Assembly (NCBI GenBank): GCA_910589545.1
Contig: CAJUSY010000023.1
Location: 150,855 to 214,854, forward strand
Length of the DNA stretch: 64,000 nucleotides
DNA from: Peptoniphilaceae bacterium
GTDB lineage: Bacteria > Bacillota > Clostridia > Tissierellales > Peptoniphilaceae
Direction: 5' to 3'
The notes under the pieces are model-generated. The model was not told the origin of the DNA and ran no database searches. It was given only the letters and a program-made list of their open reading frames with translations. Positions 35,632 through 44,158 of this stretch are shown piece by piece (the first letter of the stretch is position 1; the number at the start of each line of letters is the position of its first letter). The translations under genes were made by a program, and so were the position numbers.

Positions 35632-36499
35632 TTTGCACCTCATCAAATAACTTGTTTATAGAATCAGATTCAATTAAAATGTCCTTTATCTCAATATTTT
35701 TATCCGCCAATATCTTAAAGGTTTTGTTTAATTGATTTTTATCACTTACAAGTATTTTATTGTCTTTTAAGACAATGTTCTTGTCATTTATTTCTAAGTT
35801 TGGTGTTTTGTTTGAAATTTCTATTATAAACATTTTTTCTTTGTTTAAGTTGTGATTTCTTATCTTTTTGTTTTCCAAGAATAAAAACCTATCACATAAT
35901 TCGTCTATTTCCTTCATTTGATGCGAAGAAATCAGAAGTGCAATCTCTTCTTTTTCAACAATCTCTTTAATAAATTTCTTCACCCCATTTATACCGTTCG
36001 GATCAAGTCCAACAAACGGCTCATCTAATATAAGCAACTTCACATCTCCAAGTAGCGCCAAAGTTAGACTTAGTCTTTGTTTCATCCCAAACGAATAATC
36101 AGACACCTTTTTCTTGACACCTTTTAGCCCCACAAGTTCTAATAAATAGTTAGCTCTATCCCAAGTTTCTTTTTCATTTTTCAAATTTCTGTAAAGAATT
36201 TGAATTTGAATATTTTCCTCTGCTGTTAAATTCTCATAAAGTCTTGTGTCTACTAAAAATCCTATCTTACTCATTAATTCATGTTTATTGCTATAAGATT
36301 GATCGTTTAAAAATTTTATCTCGCCACTATCTTTAAAAATAAATCCCAATATCGTCTTCATCAAAGTTGTTTTCCCTGCTCCATTTGCCCCTACTAAACC
36401 CACAATCTCTTTAGGTTTAAGACTAAAATTCACATCATCTAAAATCAACACATCTTTGTAAGACTTCCTTAAATTATTAATCTCTAAAATATTTTCCAT
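35615..36499 (-). CDS. ABC transporter ATPase, BcrA type
   Basis: 294 residues. Walker A is GANGAGKTT, the signature is YSFGMKQRLSL and Walker B is LLILDEPFVGLDP, followed by a roughly 80-residue C-terminal extension typical of immunity ATPases (BcrA/LanF). Start 36499 has GGAG six bases upstream. It overlaps the exporter gene by 23 bases, so translation is coupled along the operon. Confidence 0.9.
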   Translation of the reverse strand: MENILEINNLRKSYKDVLILDDVNFSLKPKEIVGLVGANGAGKTTLMKTILGFIFKDSGEIKFLNDQSYSNKHELMSKIGFLVDTRLYENLTAEENIQIQILYRNLKNEKETWDRANYLLELVGLKGVKKKVSDYSFGMKQRLSLTLALLGDVKLLILDEPFVGLDPNGINGVKKFIKEIVEKEEIALLISSHQMKEIDELCDRFLFLENKKIRNHNLNKEKMFIIEISNKTPNLEINDKNIVLKDNKILVSDKNQLNKTFKILADKNIEIKDILIESDSINKLFDEVQNEKNS

Positions 36500-38159
36500 A
36501 TAATTCTCCAAAATTTCTATAAAAATAACCCTGTTTTTCCAATAATTCTTCCAAGTTTCCGTTTTCTACAATCTCTCCATCATCCATGCAGATTATTTCA
36601 TCTGCTTTAACTAAATTATGATAATTAATCTTATGAGTAACCATGACGATGGTTTTGTCTTTCAAATCAAAAATTCTATCCTCTAAAATTTTTGAACTAG
36701 TAGAATCAAGAGACGAGTTCAATTCGTCTAATAGAATTACATCTGTATCATTAAGAATTGCTCTTGCAAGACCAATTTTCTTCCTTTCACCACCTGACAA
36801 GGTATCCTGCAAGTTTGATTCCTGTTGTATCTTTCTATCCTTTAAATTCTCGAGCAAGGAGAATTCTATCGCTTTATTTATTTCTTCATCAGAATACTCG
36901 TTGTATAAGGTAATGTTATTTTTCAATGTATCGTTGAATATAAATGTTTCTTGGGATACAAAAGAAATCATCTGCGATATGTTCTTATGAATTGAGTACT
37001 CACTTTCATTTAGGTACAGATTTCCAGAAGTATTTGATAAAATATTTGCCAAAATTTTTAGCAATGTCGATTTACCACTACCGCTATGACCGAGTATTAC
37101 ATATTTTTTATTTTTCTCAATTTTGAGATTTATATTATTCAACGAAAACTCAGAATCATCATTTTTGTAGCACACATTATCTAGTTTTATAGAATCAAAG
37201 GTGTTTTCAGTAATATAAAAGTCATTTGCTTTTGTGTAGGTTAGTAAATTTGTTATTTTATCCTTTATTTTACAGGCTCCTTTAATTTCCATAATTGCTG
37301 TTGTAGATTCTCCTATTGGACCCATCATCATATTTATGATTTGTGTTATCGCAATAAGACCACCTACTGTTAATTTCCCATTTATTACAAAATATCCTCC
37401 TAGAGAAAATGAGATGGCTATTATAATGTAGTTACCTAGACCAATTATCTGTGAATAAAGTCCTAAGCTAGTGTTAAATAAGTATAATGACCTTTCTAAT
37501 TCTTCCAAAGATGCATCAAATTGTTTTAGAATTTTTGATTCTATTCCATAAGTATGTATTAAATCCATCGATTCAAAAACATCCTTAATTTTTTCCAGAA
37601 ATTTATCTTTATTTTTTGAATACTTCGCACTTAATTCATCTATGTTTTTGCCCAGAAAAACTGGCAATAGTAATATTACAAATGAACAAAAAATCATAAT
37701 AAAGGCCATTTTTATGTTTAATTTCATTAAATAAACCAAACAAAAGCATATCAATAAGCTATTTTTCAGAAGGTTTAGTATGTTTTCGAAATATTGATTG
37801 TCTATTATATTCAAATCAGTTTCAAATACGTTTATCTTTTGAGATGAAGAAGTCTTCATGAAATCTTTATGTTCCATTTTAAAAAAACTTTTTATGATAT
37901 CTCTTTTTATTGATTTATGTATATTCTTTTTCAAATTTGCGTTGGATATAACCAACAAATAAGTTAATGTGAAGTTTATGATAAATGATATTACCAAAAG
38001 CCAAATACTTTGTTTAAATGTCAGAGAGTCTCTGTTTATCATGCTATCCACAATCTTTTGGATGTTTCTCACAATAAAAATACTACATAAGCTTGTCACT
38101 ATAGAAAGTATTACAATATACAATATCATTAATTTTTGTGAGTTAAGATATTTTTTCAT
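36477..38159 (-). CDS. ABC exporter for the peptide, no peptidase domain
   Basis: 560-residue exporter with six membrane segments (residues 1-310) and an ATPase with GHSGSGKSTLLK, LSGGERKK and VILLDELNSSLD. Peptide exporters that remove double-glycine leaders carry an N-terminal C39 peptidase; none is present here, and the peptide has no GG site, so cleavage must be done elsewhere. Start 38159 has GGAGG upstream. Its gene directly follows the two precursor genes, separated by a hairpin with a U-run. The likely cargo is the modified peptide. Confidence 0.85.
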   Translation of the reverse strand: MKKYLNSQKLMILYIVILSIVTSLCSIFIVRNIQKIVDSMINRDSLTFKQSIWLLVISFIINFTLTYLLVISNANLKKNIHKSIKRDIIKSFFKMEHKDFMKTSSSQKINVFETDLNIIDNQYFENILNLLKNSLLICFCLVYLMKLNIKMAFIMIFCSFVILLLPVFLGKNIDELSAKYSKNKDKFLEKIKDVFESMDLIHTYGIESKILKQFDASLEELERSLYLFNTSLGLYSQIIGLGNYIIIAISFSLGGYFVINGKLTVGGLIAITQIINMMMGPIGESTTAIMEIKGACKIKDKITNLLTYTKANDFYITENTFDSIKLDNVCYKNDDSEFSLNNINLKIEKNKKYVILGHSGSGKSTLLKILANILSNTSGNLYLNESEYSIHKNISQMISFVSQETFIFNDTLKNNITLYNEYSDEEINKAIEFSLLENLKDRKIQQESNLQDTLSGGERKKIGLARAILNDTDVILLDELNSSLDSTSSKILEDRIFDLKDKTIVMVTHKINYHNLVKADEIICMDDGEIVENGNLEELLEKQGYFYRNFGELYGKYFRD

Positions 38160-38172
38160 ATACACCTCCATA

Positions 38173-38207
38173 TAAAAATTTGGCATCTTTAATAAGACAC
38201 CAAATTT
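38173..38207 (-). terminator. Attenuator-like hairpin between peptide and exporter genes
   Basis: Minus-strand AAATTTGGTGTCTT-atta-AAGATGCCAAATTT is a 14-bp stem (two G-U pairs) followed by TTTTAT, inside the operon, 14 bases before the exporter start. A partial terminator here would leave much more precursor mRNA than exporter mRNA, as in other bacteriocin operons. Confidence 0.75.
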
Positions 38208-38240
38208 AAATATGAATCTTTTAATATTAGTTAAGTATTA

Positions 38241-38342
38241 TTACGCTGACCATTTTTTTCCTGAGTATCCTATAGATCCACAAACTACCATTCCTACTGA
38301 TGCACAACCTGCGTTGTTTTTCTTCAAAAATTTAAATAACAT
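38241..38342 (-). CDS. RiPP precursor peptide, second copy
   Basis: 33 residues, the same protein as the copy at 38420-38521. The first ten residues (MLFKFLKKNN) look like a short leader and the rest, starting AGCASVGMVVCG, like a core with Cys13 and Cys21 and a C-terminal GKKWSA. AAGGAG lies six bases before the ATG. The two genes differ only at codons 3, 26 and 33, all synonymous, which shows selection on the peptide. The short leader and the N-x-GCA(S/T) start of the core resemble subtilosin A (sactipeptide), where Cys sulphurs are linked to alpha carbons by a radical SAM enzyme. Confidence 0.85.
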   Translation of the reverse strand: MLFKFLKKNNAGCASVGMVVCGSIGYSGKKWSA

Positions 38343-38419
38343 TTTTATCTCCTTATGATAACTCTAATAATTAATTCTTTTGTTTACCGTTTTGTTGTTT
38401 TTCAAAATAATAAGATCAA

Positions 38420-38521
38420 TTATGCTGACCATTTTTTTCCTGAATATCCTATAGATCCACAAACTACCATTCCTACTGATGCACAACCTGCGTTGTTTTT
38501 CTTCAAAAATTTGAATAACAT
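38420..38521 (-). CDS. RiPP precursor peptide, first copy
   Basis: 33-residue peptide with GGAGGTG eight bases before the ATG, a stronger site than the second copy. It lies 46 bases after the 124-residue gene and 77 bases before its duplicate. Residues around the two Cys are small (Ala, Ser, Gly, Val), as expected for thioether-bridged cores. Candidate acceptors are Ser15, Val16, Met18, Ser23, Ile24 and Tyr26. GKKW near the C-terminus could alternatively be a Lys-Trp crosslink site as in streptide-type peptides. The final product is not known. Confidence 0.88.
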   Translation of the reverse strand: MLFKFLKKNNAGCASVGMVVCGSIGYSGKKWSA

Positions 38522-38567
38522 ATCTGTCACCTCCTTCAACCTTTGGATTCTCTAGAAAAATCCAGCT

Positions 38568-38942
38568 TTAATTTTTTATATGATCATTTAAAATGTCATA
38601 AATTTTTTTGTTGGAGCTAAGTCCTGTTAATATATTCCAGTTCACATAAAAATATATTATCTCTTCATTTTTCAGTAATAGTCTTATTGGTCTGGCTGAT
38701 TTTCCAAAAACCATCCTATTTTGAGTGGCAAAATTCACCGAAGATACCACATCATCATTTTCCAAGGATATATCTTCAATTTCATCAAATTTTATTGTTT
38801 TATACCCTTTAAATTCTATGTATTTATCTGACAAAACAAACTCTCCATTGTGTTTAAACAAATTTTTCGCATTAAATCTTGTCATTATATTTTTATTTTC
38901 ATTACAAATTTCTTCTATTGAAGAAGCAATATATTTGTCCAT
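38568..38942 (-). CDS. Hypothetical protein in the RiPP locus, 124 residues
   Basis: Not recognised. The middle (residues ~30-110: FVLSDKYIEFKGYKTIKFDEIEDISL ... RPIRLLLKNEEIIYFYVNW, recognisable by FDEIEDISL and IIYFYVNW) has the alternating beta pattern of a PH-like/bPH domain. No membrane segment and no Cys pair are present apart from Cys13. Four bases separate it from the maturase, and the precursor genes follow, so it is probably an accessory (recognition, immunity) factor. It is predicted as cytoplasmic. Confidence 0.7.
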   Translation of the reverse strand: MDKYIASSIEEICNENKNIMTRFNAKNLFKHNGEFVLSDKYIEFKGYKTIKFDEIEDISLENDDVVSSVNFATQNRMVFGKSARPIRLLLKNEEIIYFYVNWNILTGLSSNKKIYDILNDHIKN

Positions 38943-38946
38943 TAAT

Positions 38947-40146
38947 CTATCCTGTTATTAAATTATTCATAACTTCATCAAAAAACCCATAATACATAGG
39001 ACAGAACGGATCCTTACTTGTTATTTTGTCAGTATACAAGTAAGCTCTTGCTCGACATCCACCACCACATATATATTTGAACTCACATTCTTTGCAGCCA
39101 TCCATATCGTCTACTTCTACTTTGTATTTTCTTTTGGCATTATGTACAAGCAAACTCATAACGTCTTTTTCCAACAAATTTCCCATTTTGAATTCATCCT
39201 CCATTAGCATATGACAAGGATACAAGGATCCATCAGTTCCTACAGAAATCAGTTGTTCTCCTGTTCCACAGTTACATTTTCCTTCAAGGCAATCTTTAAG
39301 AGGAACATCTTCCACTTCTATTTCGTTAACTCTATAGTAGTCGACAATTTTTTTGAGATCATCTGTAGTCAAAACAAATTCTCTGTTTTCAGCATCAGGT
39401 TTTACTGTAAATAAACTAAAACTTATATTTGTGTTTAGTTTTTTCGAAAGTTTAGTGTACTCATTAATGTAATCCACGTTTTTGTGATTAATAGTTGGCA
39501 GTATGGATAAATTAATGTCTAATTCTTTTGACCTGTCTATAAATTCCATTATTCTATCAAAAATTTTGTCTTCTCTTAGGAACGCTTTGCAATCTGAACT
39601 GTAAGTATCCAAAGATACCGAAAGAACGTCAATGTATGGGGCAATTTTTTCTAACATATCAAAATTATGTACAGTACCATTAGTTATTACAATTAAATTA
39701 TCTGGTTTTAGTTCTGTTTTGATAAGTTCTAGTATTTTATCCAAATCTTTTCGTATCATTGGCTCTCCGCCAGATATAATTATATTTTCTAGATTTAAAG
39801 GTTTTAAATTACTAACTACTTTTGTTAACTCATCAAATGATAGCTCTTTCTTATCACATCTCTCATCTTCTGAATAACATCCCTTACACTTCAAATTACA
39901 TCTGTCTGTTATGTGTATGTAAGCATTTTTAACATTGAATCCTTTTGTAAACTCATTAACTTTTTTTATGAATTCATTTTCTACTAAAAACTCATACAAA
40001 TCCTCATTGACATTTTTATCTTGTAAAATTTCCAGATAATCTTCATAAGCTTTATCGTCAAGCCCTAATACAGCTGAGTTTGCTGTATTAATCAGAAGAT
40101 TAGCTCCGTTAAATTTTTCTGTTTTAACATTAGGATTTTTATACAT
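38947..40146 (-). CDS. Radical SAM/SPASM peptide maturase
   Basis: 399 residues. The N-terminal ~70 residues could be a PqqD-like peptide-binding region. The radical SAM motif CNLKCKGC (Cys83, 87, 90 from this start) binds the SAM cluster. SGGEPMIRKD and the TIM-barrel strands follow. The C-terminal SPASM domain holds CNCGTGEQ, YPCHM and GCKECEFKYICGGGCRARAY ... FCPMY, cysteines for two extra clusters as in AlbA, AnSME and PqqE. Start 40146 has AGGTG six bases upstream; the longer frame begins inside that site. It is expected to form the thioether or carbon-carbon crosslink in the peptides encoded downstream. Confidence 0.92.
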   Translation of the reverse strand: MYKNPNVKTEKFNGANLLINTANSAVLGLDDKAYEDYLEILQDKNVNEDLYEFLVENEFIKKVNEFTKGFNVKNAYIHITDRCNLKCKGCYSEDERCDKKELSFDELTKVVSNLKPLNLENIIISGGEPMIRKDLDKILELIKTELKPDNLIVITNGTVHNFDMLEKIAPYIDVLSVSLDTYSSDCKAFLREDKIFDRIMEFIDRSKELDINLSILPTINHKNVDYINEYTKLSKKLNTNISFSLFTVKPDAENREFVLTTDDLKKIVDYYRVNEIEVEDVPLKDCLEGKCNCGTGEQLISVGTDGSLYPCHMLMEDEFKMGNLLEKDVMSLLVHNAKRKYKVEVDDMDGCKECEFKYICGGGCRARAYLYTDKITSKDPFCPMYYGFFDEVMNNLITG

Positions 40147-40582
40147 ATCTTTCACCTGCTTTTTCTTTTATTTTTGAAAATATTATTATCAAAGAAAATA
40201 CCAAGAAGAAATTAATCAAACCCGTTGTCAGTACCGACTGACTGCTTACAGCGTTAATTTGTATTGAAGAATTGTTAGATAAATTCTGAGAATTTCTAGC
40301 TATAGCTTCAAAATTCAAATTGATCAATTTTATAAAAATCAAATAACAAACTGAATATACAAGTGCAAAAACCCCAGATCCTATTATTTTTACTTTATCT
40401 TTTTGAATTTTTAAGATATTTATAAGCGAACAGCCCATTATTGATGAAACCAACGCCGGTAAAATAGCTCCAAAAACTAAAAACGTCACAACATTTAATG
40501 AATTTACAGTGGTTGATACCTTTACTATCAGAAAGCTCAACACTACTAAAGATATTACCAAAACTACAATATTTTTTTTCAT
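40139..40582 (-). CDS. Small membrane protein of the RiPP locus
   Basis: 147 residues with four hydrophobic segments (residues 5-25, 30-50, 68-90, 115-138) and an Asn/Ser-rich outside loop (RNSQNLSNNSSIQINAVSS). No family is recognised. GGAGG lies before the ATG. It overlaps the maturase gene by 8 bases. In the subtilosin operon small membrane proteins (AlbB) give immunity; that role is possible here by position only. Confidence 0.7.
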   Translation of the reverse strand: MKKNIVVLVISLVVLSFLIVKVSTTVNSLNVVTFLVFGAILPALVSSIMGCSLINILKIQKDKVKIIGSGVFALVYSVCYLIFIKLINLNFEAIARNSQNLSNNSSIQINAVSSQSVLTTGLINFFLVFSLIIIFSKIKEKAGERYV

Positions 40583-40590
40583 AAATCCTC

Positions 40591-41214
40591 CTAAACAATC
40601 ATTACTAATAAATTGTAAATTGCGTGTATGACAATAGGTAAGCTTAAACTTTTTGTTTTGACATAAATCCCCGATAACATAAGCGCCAAAGGTAGTCTGA
40701 TTACTAAGTTTGTTAAAAAATCTTCGTTATTATGAAGGATAAATGCGAAAACAATACTTGATATAGCACAAGAAATAATGATACTCATTTTTTTAGATAA
40801 CAGACTAATTAAAAGATGCCTGTATATGTACTCCTCGCCTGTGGCAACAATTAGATAATGTACTATCCAAAACCCCACAAATGTCATATCAAGTTTCGAT
40901 CTAAATATTAAAAGATAGACGGCTACAAAAGATATAAAAATTACACTTGAAGTTTTTAAATATCTGAATACATCCAAATTATCTTCAATATTGAGACATT
41001 TTAATAATAATTTTGGAAGTATAATAAATGAAATCACAGTTGGTACTGTCAACATTAAAAACGGATTAGATACTTTTACATACGATAAAAGAATTATAAG
41101 CGTTAACAGTGATAACAAATTGATGACTACCAACGACATCGCTATTACTAAAGGATTTTTCTCATTTACATTTAAAAAACTAAAATCATAATTTCTACGT
41201 TTTTTTATCTCCAT
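40591..41214 (-). CDS. CPBP family intramembrane metalloprotease
   Basis: 207 residues with about six membrane segments. The CPBP (CAAX protease, Abi) motifs are ATGEEYIYRHLLI (EExxxR), VFAFILHN (FxxxH) and VIHAIYN (HxxxN/D). Members in bacteriocin loci act as immunity factors or leader peptidases. Since the exporter lacks a peptidase domain, leader removal is a plausible job. Start 41214 has GAGGTG upstream. It is first in the maturation operon; a terminator and a promoter separate it from the two-component genes. Confidence 0.85.
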   Translation of the reverse strand: MEIKKRRNYDFSFLNVNEKNPLVIAMSLVVINLLSLLTLIILLSYVKVSNPFLMLTVPTVISFIILPKLLLKCLNIEDNLDVFRYLKTSSVIFISFVAVYLLIFRSKLDMTFVGFWIVHYLIVATGEEYIYRHLLISLLSKKMSIIISCAISSIVFAFILHNNEDFLTNLVIRLPLALMLSGIYVKTKSLSLPIVIHAIYNLLVMIV

Positions 41215-41239
41215 ACACCTCACCTCTACTTTCAAATTG

Positions 41240-41299
41240 ATTATACAACGGATTTTTAATTGGATTTTCAAAATGTATTAAATAGCCTAAAAAGTTGTA
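41240..41299 (-). promoter_or_regulatory. Promoter of the RiPP operon with paired TACA sites
   Basis: -10 TATAAT (41240-41245) has no good -35 box at the normal distance, which suggests activation. Upstream, TACATTTTGA (41268-41277) and TACAACTTTTTAG (41287-41299) start 22 bp apart, the spacing of LytTR-type activator sites. The match between the repeats is weak. Confidence 0.45.
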
Positions 41300-41301
41300 T
41301 T

Positions 41302-41351
41302 AAAAAAACGAGCATCAAAAATTAGTTTTTAATCTAATTTTCAATACTCGT
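41302..41351 (-). terminator. Rho-independent terminator of the two-component operon
   Basis: Minus-strand 18-bp stem (arm ACGAGTATTGAAAATTAG with three G-U pairs) is followed by TTTTTTT. It separates regulator genes from the RiPP operon. Confidence 0.88.
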
Positions 41352-41367
41352 TCAATTCTTCAAATTT

Positions 41368-42648
41368 TTATAAAGAGCTTTGATTTTGCAGTTTACAAGG
41401 TACAATAATCAAAACTTTAAAAAAGCCATCTTCATATTTAAAATTATAAAATCCTTTTAATTTTTCTAAACGCAACTTTATACTCTTTATCCCAACTCCA
41501 AATCTATCCGATTTTGAAGACTTTATAAAGTCTTTCGAGAAATCTTCTTCAAGTTTTTCAGAAGGATTTTCAGTATATACATATATTTTTTCATCTCGAT
41601 ATATCAGTTTTATTATAATCGGAGAGTCAACATCTCCAAGTCGTTCAACTGCCTCAATAGCATTATCTATTAAATTTCCTATTATCGCAGACAAATCTAT
41701 TGAGATTTCCTTTATATTTAAGTCCTTTGGGATTTGAAGTGATATTTTATGTTTTATATTTAGTTGTTCCATTTTTTGAATTTTCATACTTAATAGATAA
41801 TCAATCTCTGTCAATCCACTAAGATAAGTTGGATAATCCAATTTTTGTCCGACTATATTTTCAATTTGAGCTATAGCAAGATTAGTGTCACCACTTTTGA
41901 TATTCATATCAACCTGAAGCAAAGTGTTTTTTAAATCATGTTTTAATCTTCTAAAATTCGCTTCATTTTCTATCTCTCTTTTTAGGATTTTGTTTTGTTC
42001 ATCTATAACTTGATATTTAGACAGAATCAAGTTCTTTTCTTTGATTTTCCTGTGAAAAAAAACATAACAAAAATCCGAAAGAATCGCAACGAATATTAAA
42101 ACAATACTTACTTTATAAGAATAATCTCCTAGTACCATGAGCATTACAAGGTTGCAAAGAAATACAATAGTAAGAATCAAATATTCAGTATTGTCCAAGT
42201 CAAAATTTTCGTAACTGCCATCTTTTATGAATTTTATGTACACATAAAACAATCCCAAAAAAGCTAAATACAAACTTATATAATAAAAAGAAAAATCTAT
42301 GTCAAAAAAATCTTTGTATATGCTTGAACTAAAAAAGCTTAGTCCTACAACTTCATATAAAGTGAAATTACAAATAAAACTAATGACATAAAAAACTTTC
42401 TTGTACGCTGACCCATCAAAAAACATAAATGAAATAGCTAGATTTGCTACAGTTAAAAACGACAATTTAAGAAAAGTAGAATTTCCCATGAATTTATCCA
42501 TAAGTATGATAATAAAAAAGCTGAAGAAAAGAATACTATTTTTCCTTATATTGATAAAATATTCATTGAAAAAAACATAAGAAATAGTCGTTTGCAAAAG
42601 CACAATAACTAAAAATGTAGTAAAAACTTTAATAGCTGCAATACTCAT
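41368..42648 (-). CDS. GHKL sensor histidine kinase with membrane sensor domain
   Basis: 426 residues. Six to seven membrane segments (residues 5-195) precede the H-box RRLKHDLKNTLL (His237) and the ATPase core (NLIDNAIEAV; DRFGVGIKSIKLR). This is the AgrC/ComD-like class that senses secreted peptides. Its start overlaps the regulator stop by four bases (ATGA). By position it likely senses the peptide made by the neighbouring operon, making a quorum-sensing or autoinduction loop, as for nisin or Agr systems. Confidence 0.9.
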   Translation of the reverse strand: MSIAAIKVFTTFLVIVLLQTTISYVFFNEYFINIRKNSILFFSFFIIILMDKFMGNSTFLKLSFLTVANLAISFMFFDGSAYKKVFYVISFICNFTLYEVVGLSFFSSSIYKDFFDIDFSFYYISLYLAFLGLFYVYIKFIKDGSYENFDLDNTEYLILTIVFLCNLVMLMVLGDYSYKVSIVLIFVAILSDFCYVFFHRKIKEKNLILSKYQVIDEQNKILKREIENEANFRRLKHDLKNTLLQVDMNIKSGDTNLAIAQIENIVGQKLDYPTYLSGLTEIDYLLSMKIQKMEQLNIKHKISLQIPKDLNIKEISIDLSAIIGNLIDNAIEAVERLGDVDSPIIIKLIYRDEKIYVYTENPSEKLEEDFSKDFIKSSKSDRFGVGIKSIKLRLEKLKGFYNFKYEDGFFKVLIIVPCKLQNQSSL

Positions 42649-43373
42649 ATTCCGACCTCTTTAGAAATAAAATTAGAATACAAATCAATGACACTTTTCT
42701 TTCTGTTTTTACTAATGGGTAATATTGATCCATCTATCATTATTACCTCATGAGCGTTTAAAATCTTGACTTTTTTTAAGTTTATAATGGTTCCGCTGTT
42801 TATCTTAACAAAAATTAAAGGATTGAGTTCTTTTTCTATATTCTTGATTTTCCCATAAAATACCTCGTCATCTAATTCATCGCTAGTTTTCACCCTTAAT
42901 TTTCTTCCAGATTCAGAAAATATAGCTATGATAGACGAACTATCTACTTGAATGTGATCCTTGCCTTTTTTAAAAAATACATAACTATTGGAGTTATTTA
43001 TGTATTCAATAGCATCATAAAAAGCTCTGGCAAACTTTTTGGTATCAATAGGCTTTAACAAATATCGAAAAGGTCTAACTTCAAAAGATTCCAAGGTATA
43101 AGTTTCGTAACTTGTAACATAAATTATCAAAACTTGTTCGGAGAGCTTTCTCAGTTCTCTAGCAGTTTGAATTCCATTAATTCCTGGCATTTCAACATCT
43201 ATAAATAAAATAGATGGAAAATCTTTAACATCTATCAATCTAAGTAGTTCTTCACCACTTAAATAAGCATCTATATCAGGTTTAAAATTGTCTAATTTTT
43301 GAGATAAATCATATATCATATCTTCTATTAAATTTATATGTTTAAGATCATCGTCACAGATAGCTATATTCAT
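42645..43373 (-). CDS. LytTR-family response regulator of the RiPP locus
   Basis: 242 residues. The receiver domain has Asp59 in FIDVEMPG and Lys in YLLKPID. The LytTR domain (residues ~135-240) contains FVKINSGTIINLKKVKIL. Start 43373 has AGGAG five bases upstream. TTGAAT-N17-TATAAT about 70 bases upstream is a good promoter. The regulator is expected to activate the operon starting at 41214. Confidence 0.92.
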   Translation of the reverse strand: MNIAICDDDLKHINLIEDMIYDLSQKLDNFKPDIDAYLSGEELLRLIDVKDFPSILFIDVEMPGINGIQTARELRKLSEQVLIIYVTSYETYTLESFEVRPFRYLLKPIDTKKFARAFYDAIEYINNSNSYVFFKKGKDHIQVDSSSIIAIFSESGRKLRVKTSDELDDEVFYGKIKNIEKELNPLIFVKINSGTIINLKKVKILNAHEVIMIDGSILPISKNRKKSVIDLYSNFISKEVGI

Positions 43374-43440
43374 TGTGTCTCCTAACATAAGTTTTTTATG
43401 TACTCAAATTACACTCTTGATTAATTGTCATTTTATTCTT

Positions 43441-43469
43441 ATTATATAAAATTCAATTTTCAAATTCAA
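43441..43469 (-). promoter_or_regulatory. Promoter of the two-component operon
   Basis: -35 TTGAAT (43464-43469), 17-bp spacer, -10 TATAAT (43441-43446). A consensus-like promoter suggests basal expression of the sensor and regulator. Confidence 0.65.
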
Positions 43470-43587
43470 TACAAACTTTGTCATTATAATCTCATTTTAT
43501 TGCACTATTCAAGCAAAAAAACGGCTGTCTATTTTTAGTGATCCCCATGTCAAGTGTAAGTGTCCTGCGTTTTGTTGCAATAAAAAA

Positions 43588-43768
43588 AGCAGATTACCTA
43601 TTTTGCTAAGAATATCATACGGAGAAAATAATCATAAAATCAAGCGAAGTGAACCGTAAAAAAATTGTGCTGTTTGAGTGCGTAGCACGAGTTCACAATT
43701 TTAGGTTCACAAGCTTAGAGTTTATTTATTTTCGTAGTCTAGATGTTCGTGCAAATTGGTTTTCTGCT
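43588..43768. repeat. Palindromic element, copy G
   Basis: The arms are AGCAGATTACC and, on the other strand, AGCAGAAAACC. The inner stem AAAATTGTG/CACAATTTT is as in copy F. It is followed by a 130-bp spacer (GACAATTTTTGTAGACAGATG...) and then copy H. Together they fill the 785-bp gap 43374-44158 after the promoter. Confidence 0.75.
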
Positions 43769-43914
43769 TCGTAATTTTTGAAACTGCCTACGACAATTTT
43801 TGTAGACAGATGAATGATTTACGAGTTTTTGTAATTTTCTTCGTTCGTATCGGTGTCTATTTTTGTATGACCGTGTAAAGTGTAAATGTCCTGCGATTTT
43901 GTTGCAATGAAAAA

Positions 43915-44092
43915 AGCAGATTACCAAGTTTGCTAAAAATATCATACGGAGAAAATAATTATAAAATCAAGCGAAGTGAACCGTTTAAAAATTGTGCTGT
44001 TTGAGCGTTAGCGAGTTCACAATTTTAGGTTCACAAGCTTAGAGTTTATTTATTTTCGTAGTCTAGATATTTGTGCAAACTGGTTTTCTGCT
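43915..44092. repeat. Palindromic element, copy H, tandem with G
   Basis: Same type as F and G, 327 bp from copy G, including the shared leader GTAAATGTCCTGCG. The spacer between G and H is also found in part after F, so the duplicated unit is larger than the palindrome. Confidence 0.75.
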
Positions 44093-44126
44093 TTGCAATT
44101 TTTGAAACGGTCTATTGTTCTCCAAT

Positions 44127-44152
44127 CAAAAAAGAGCATCGCATGATGCTCT
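44127..44152 (-). terminator. Rho-independent terminator of the flippase gene
   Basis: Minus-strand AGAGCATC-atgc-GATGCTCT is followed by TTTTTTG. Confidence 0.85.
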
Positions 44153-44158
44153 CATAAT

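Noticed and set aside
36477..38159. Bacteriocin exporter with peptidase domain
   Set aside because: The N-terminus enters the first membrane segment within about 15 residues, leaving no room for a C39 domain.
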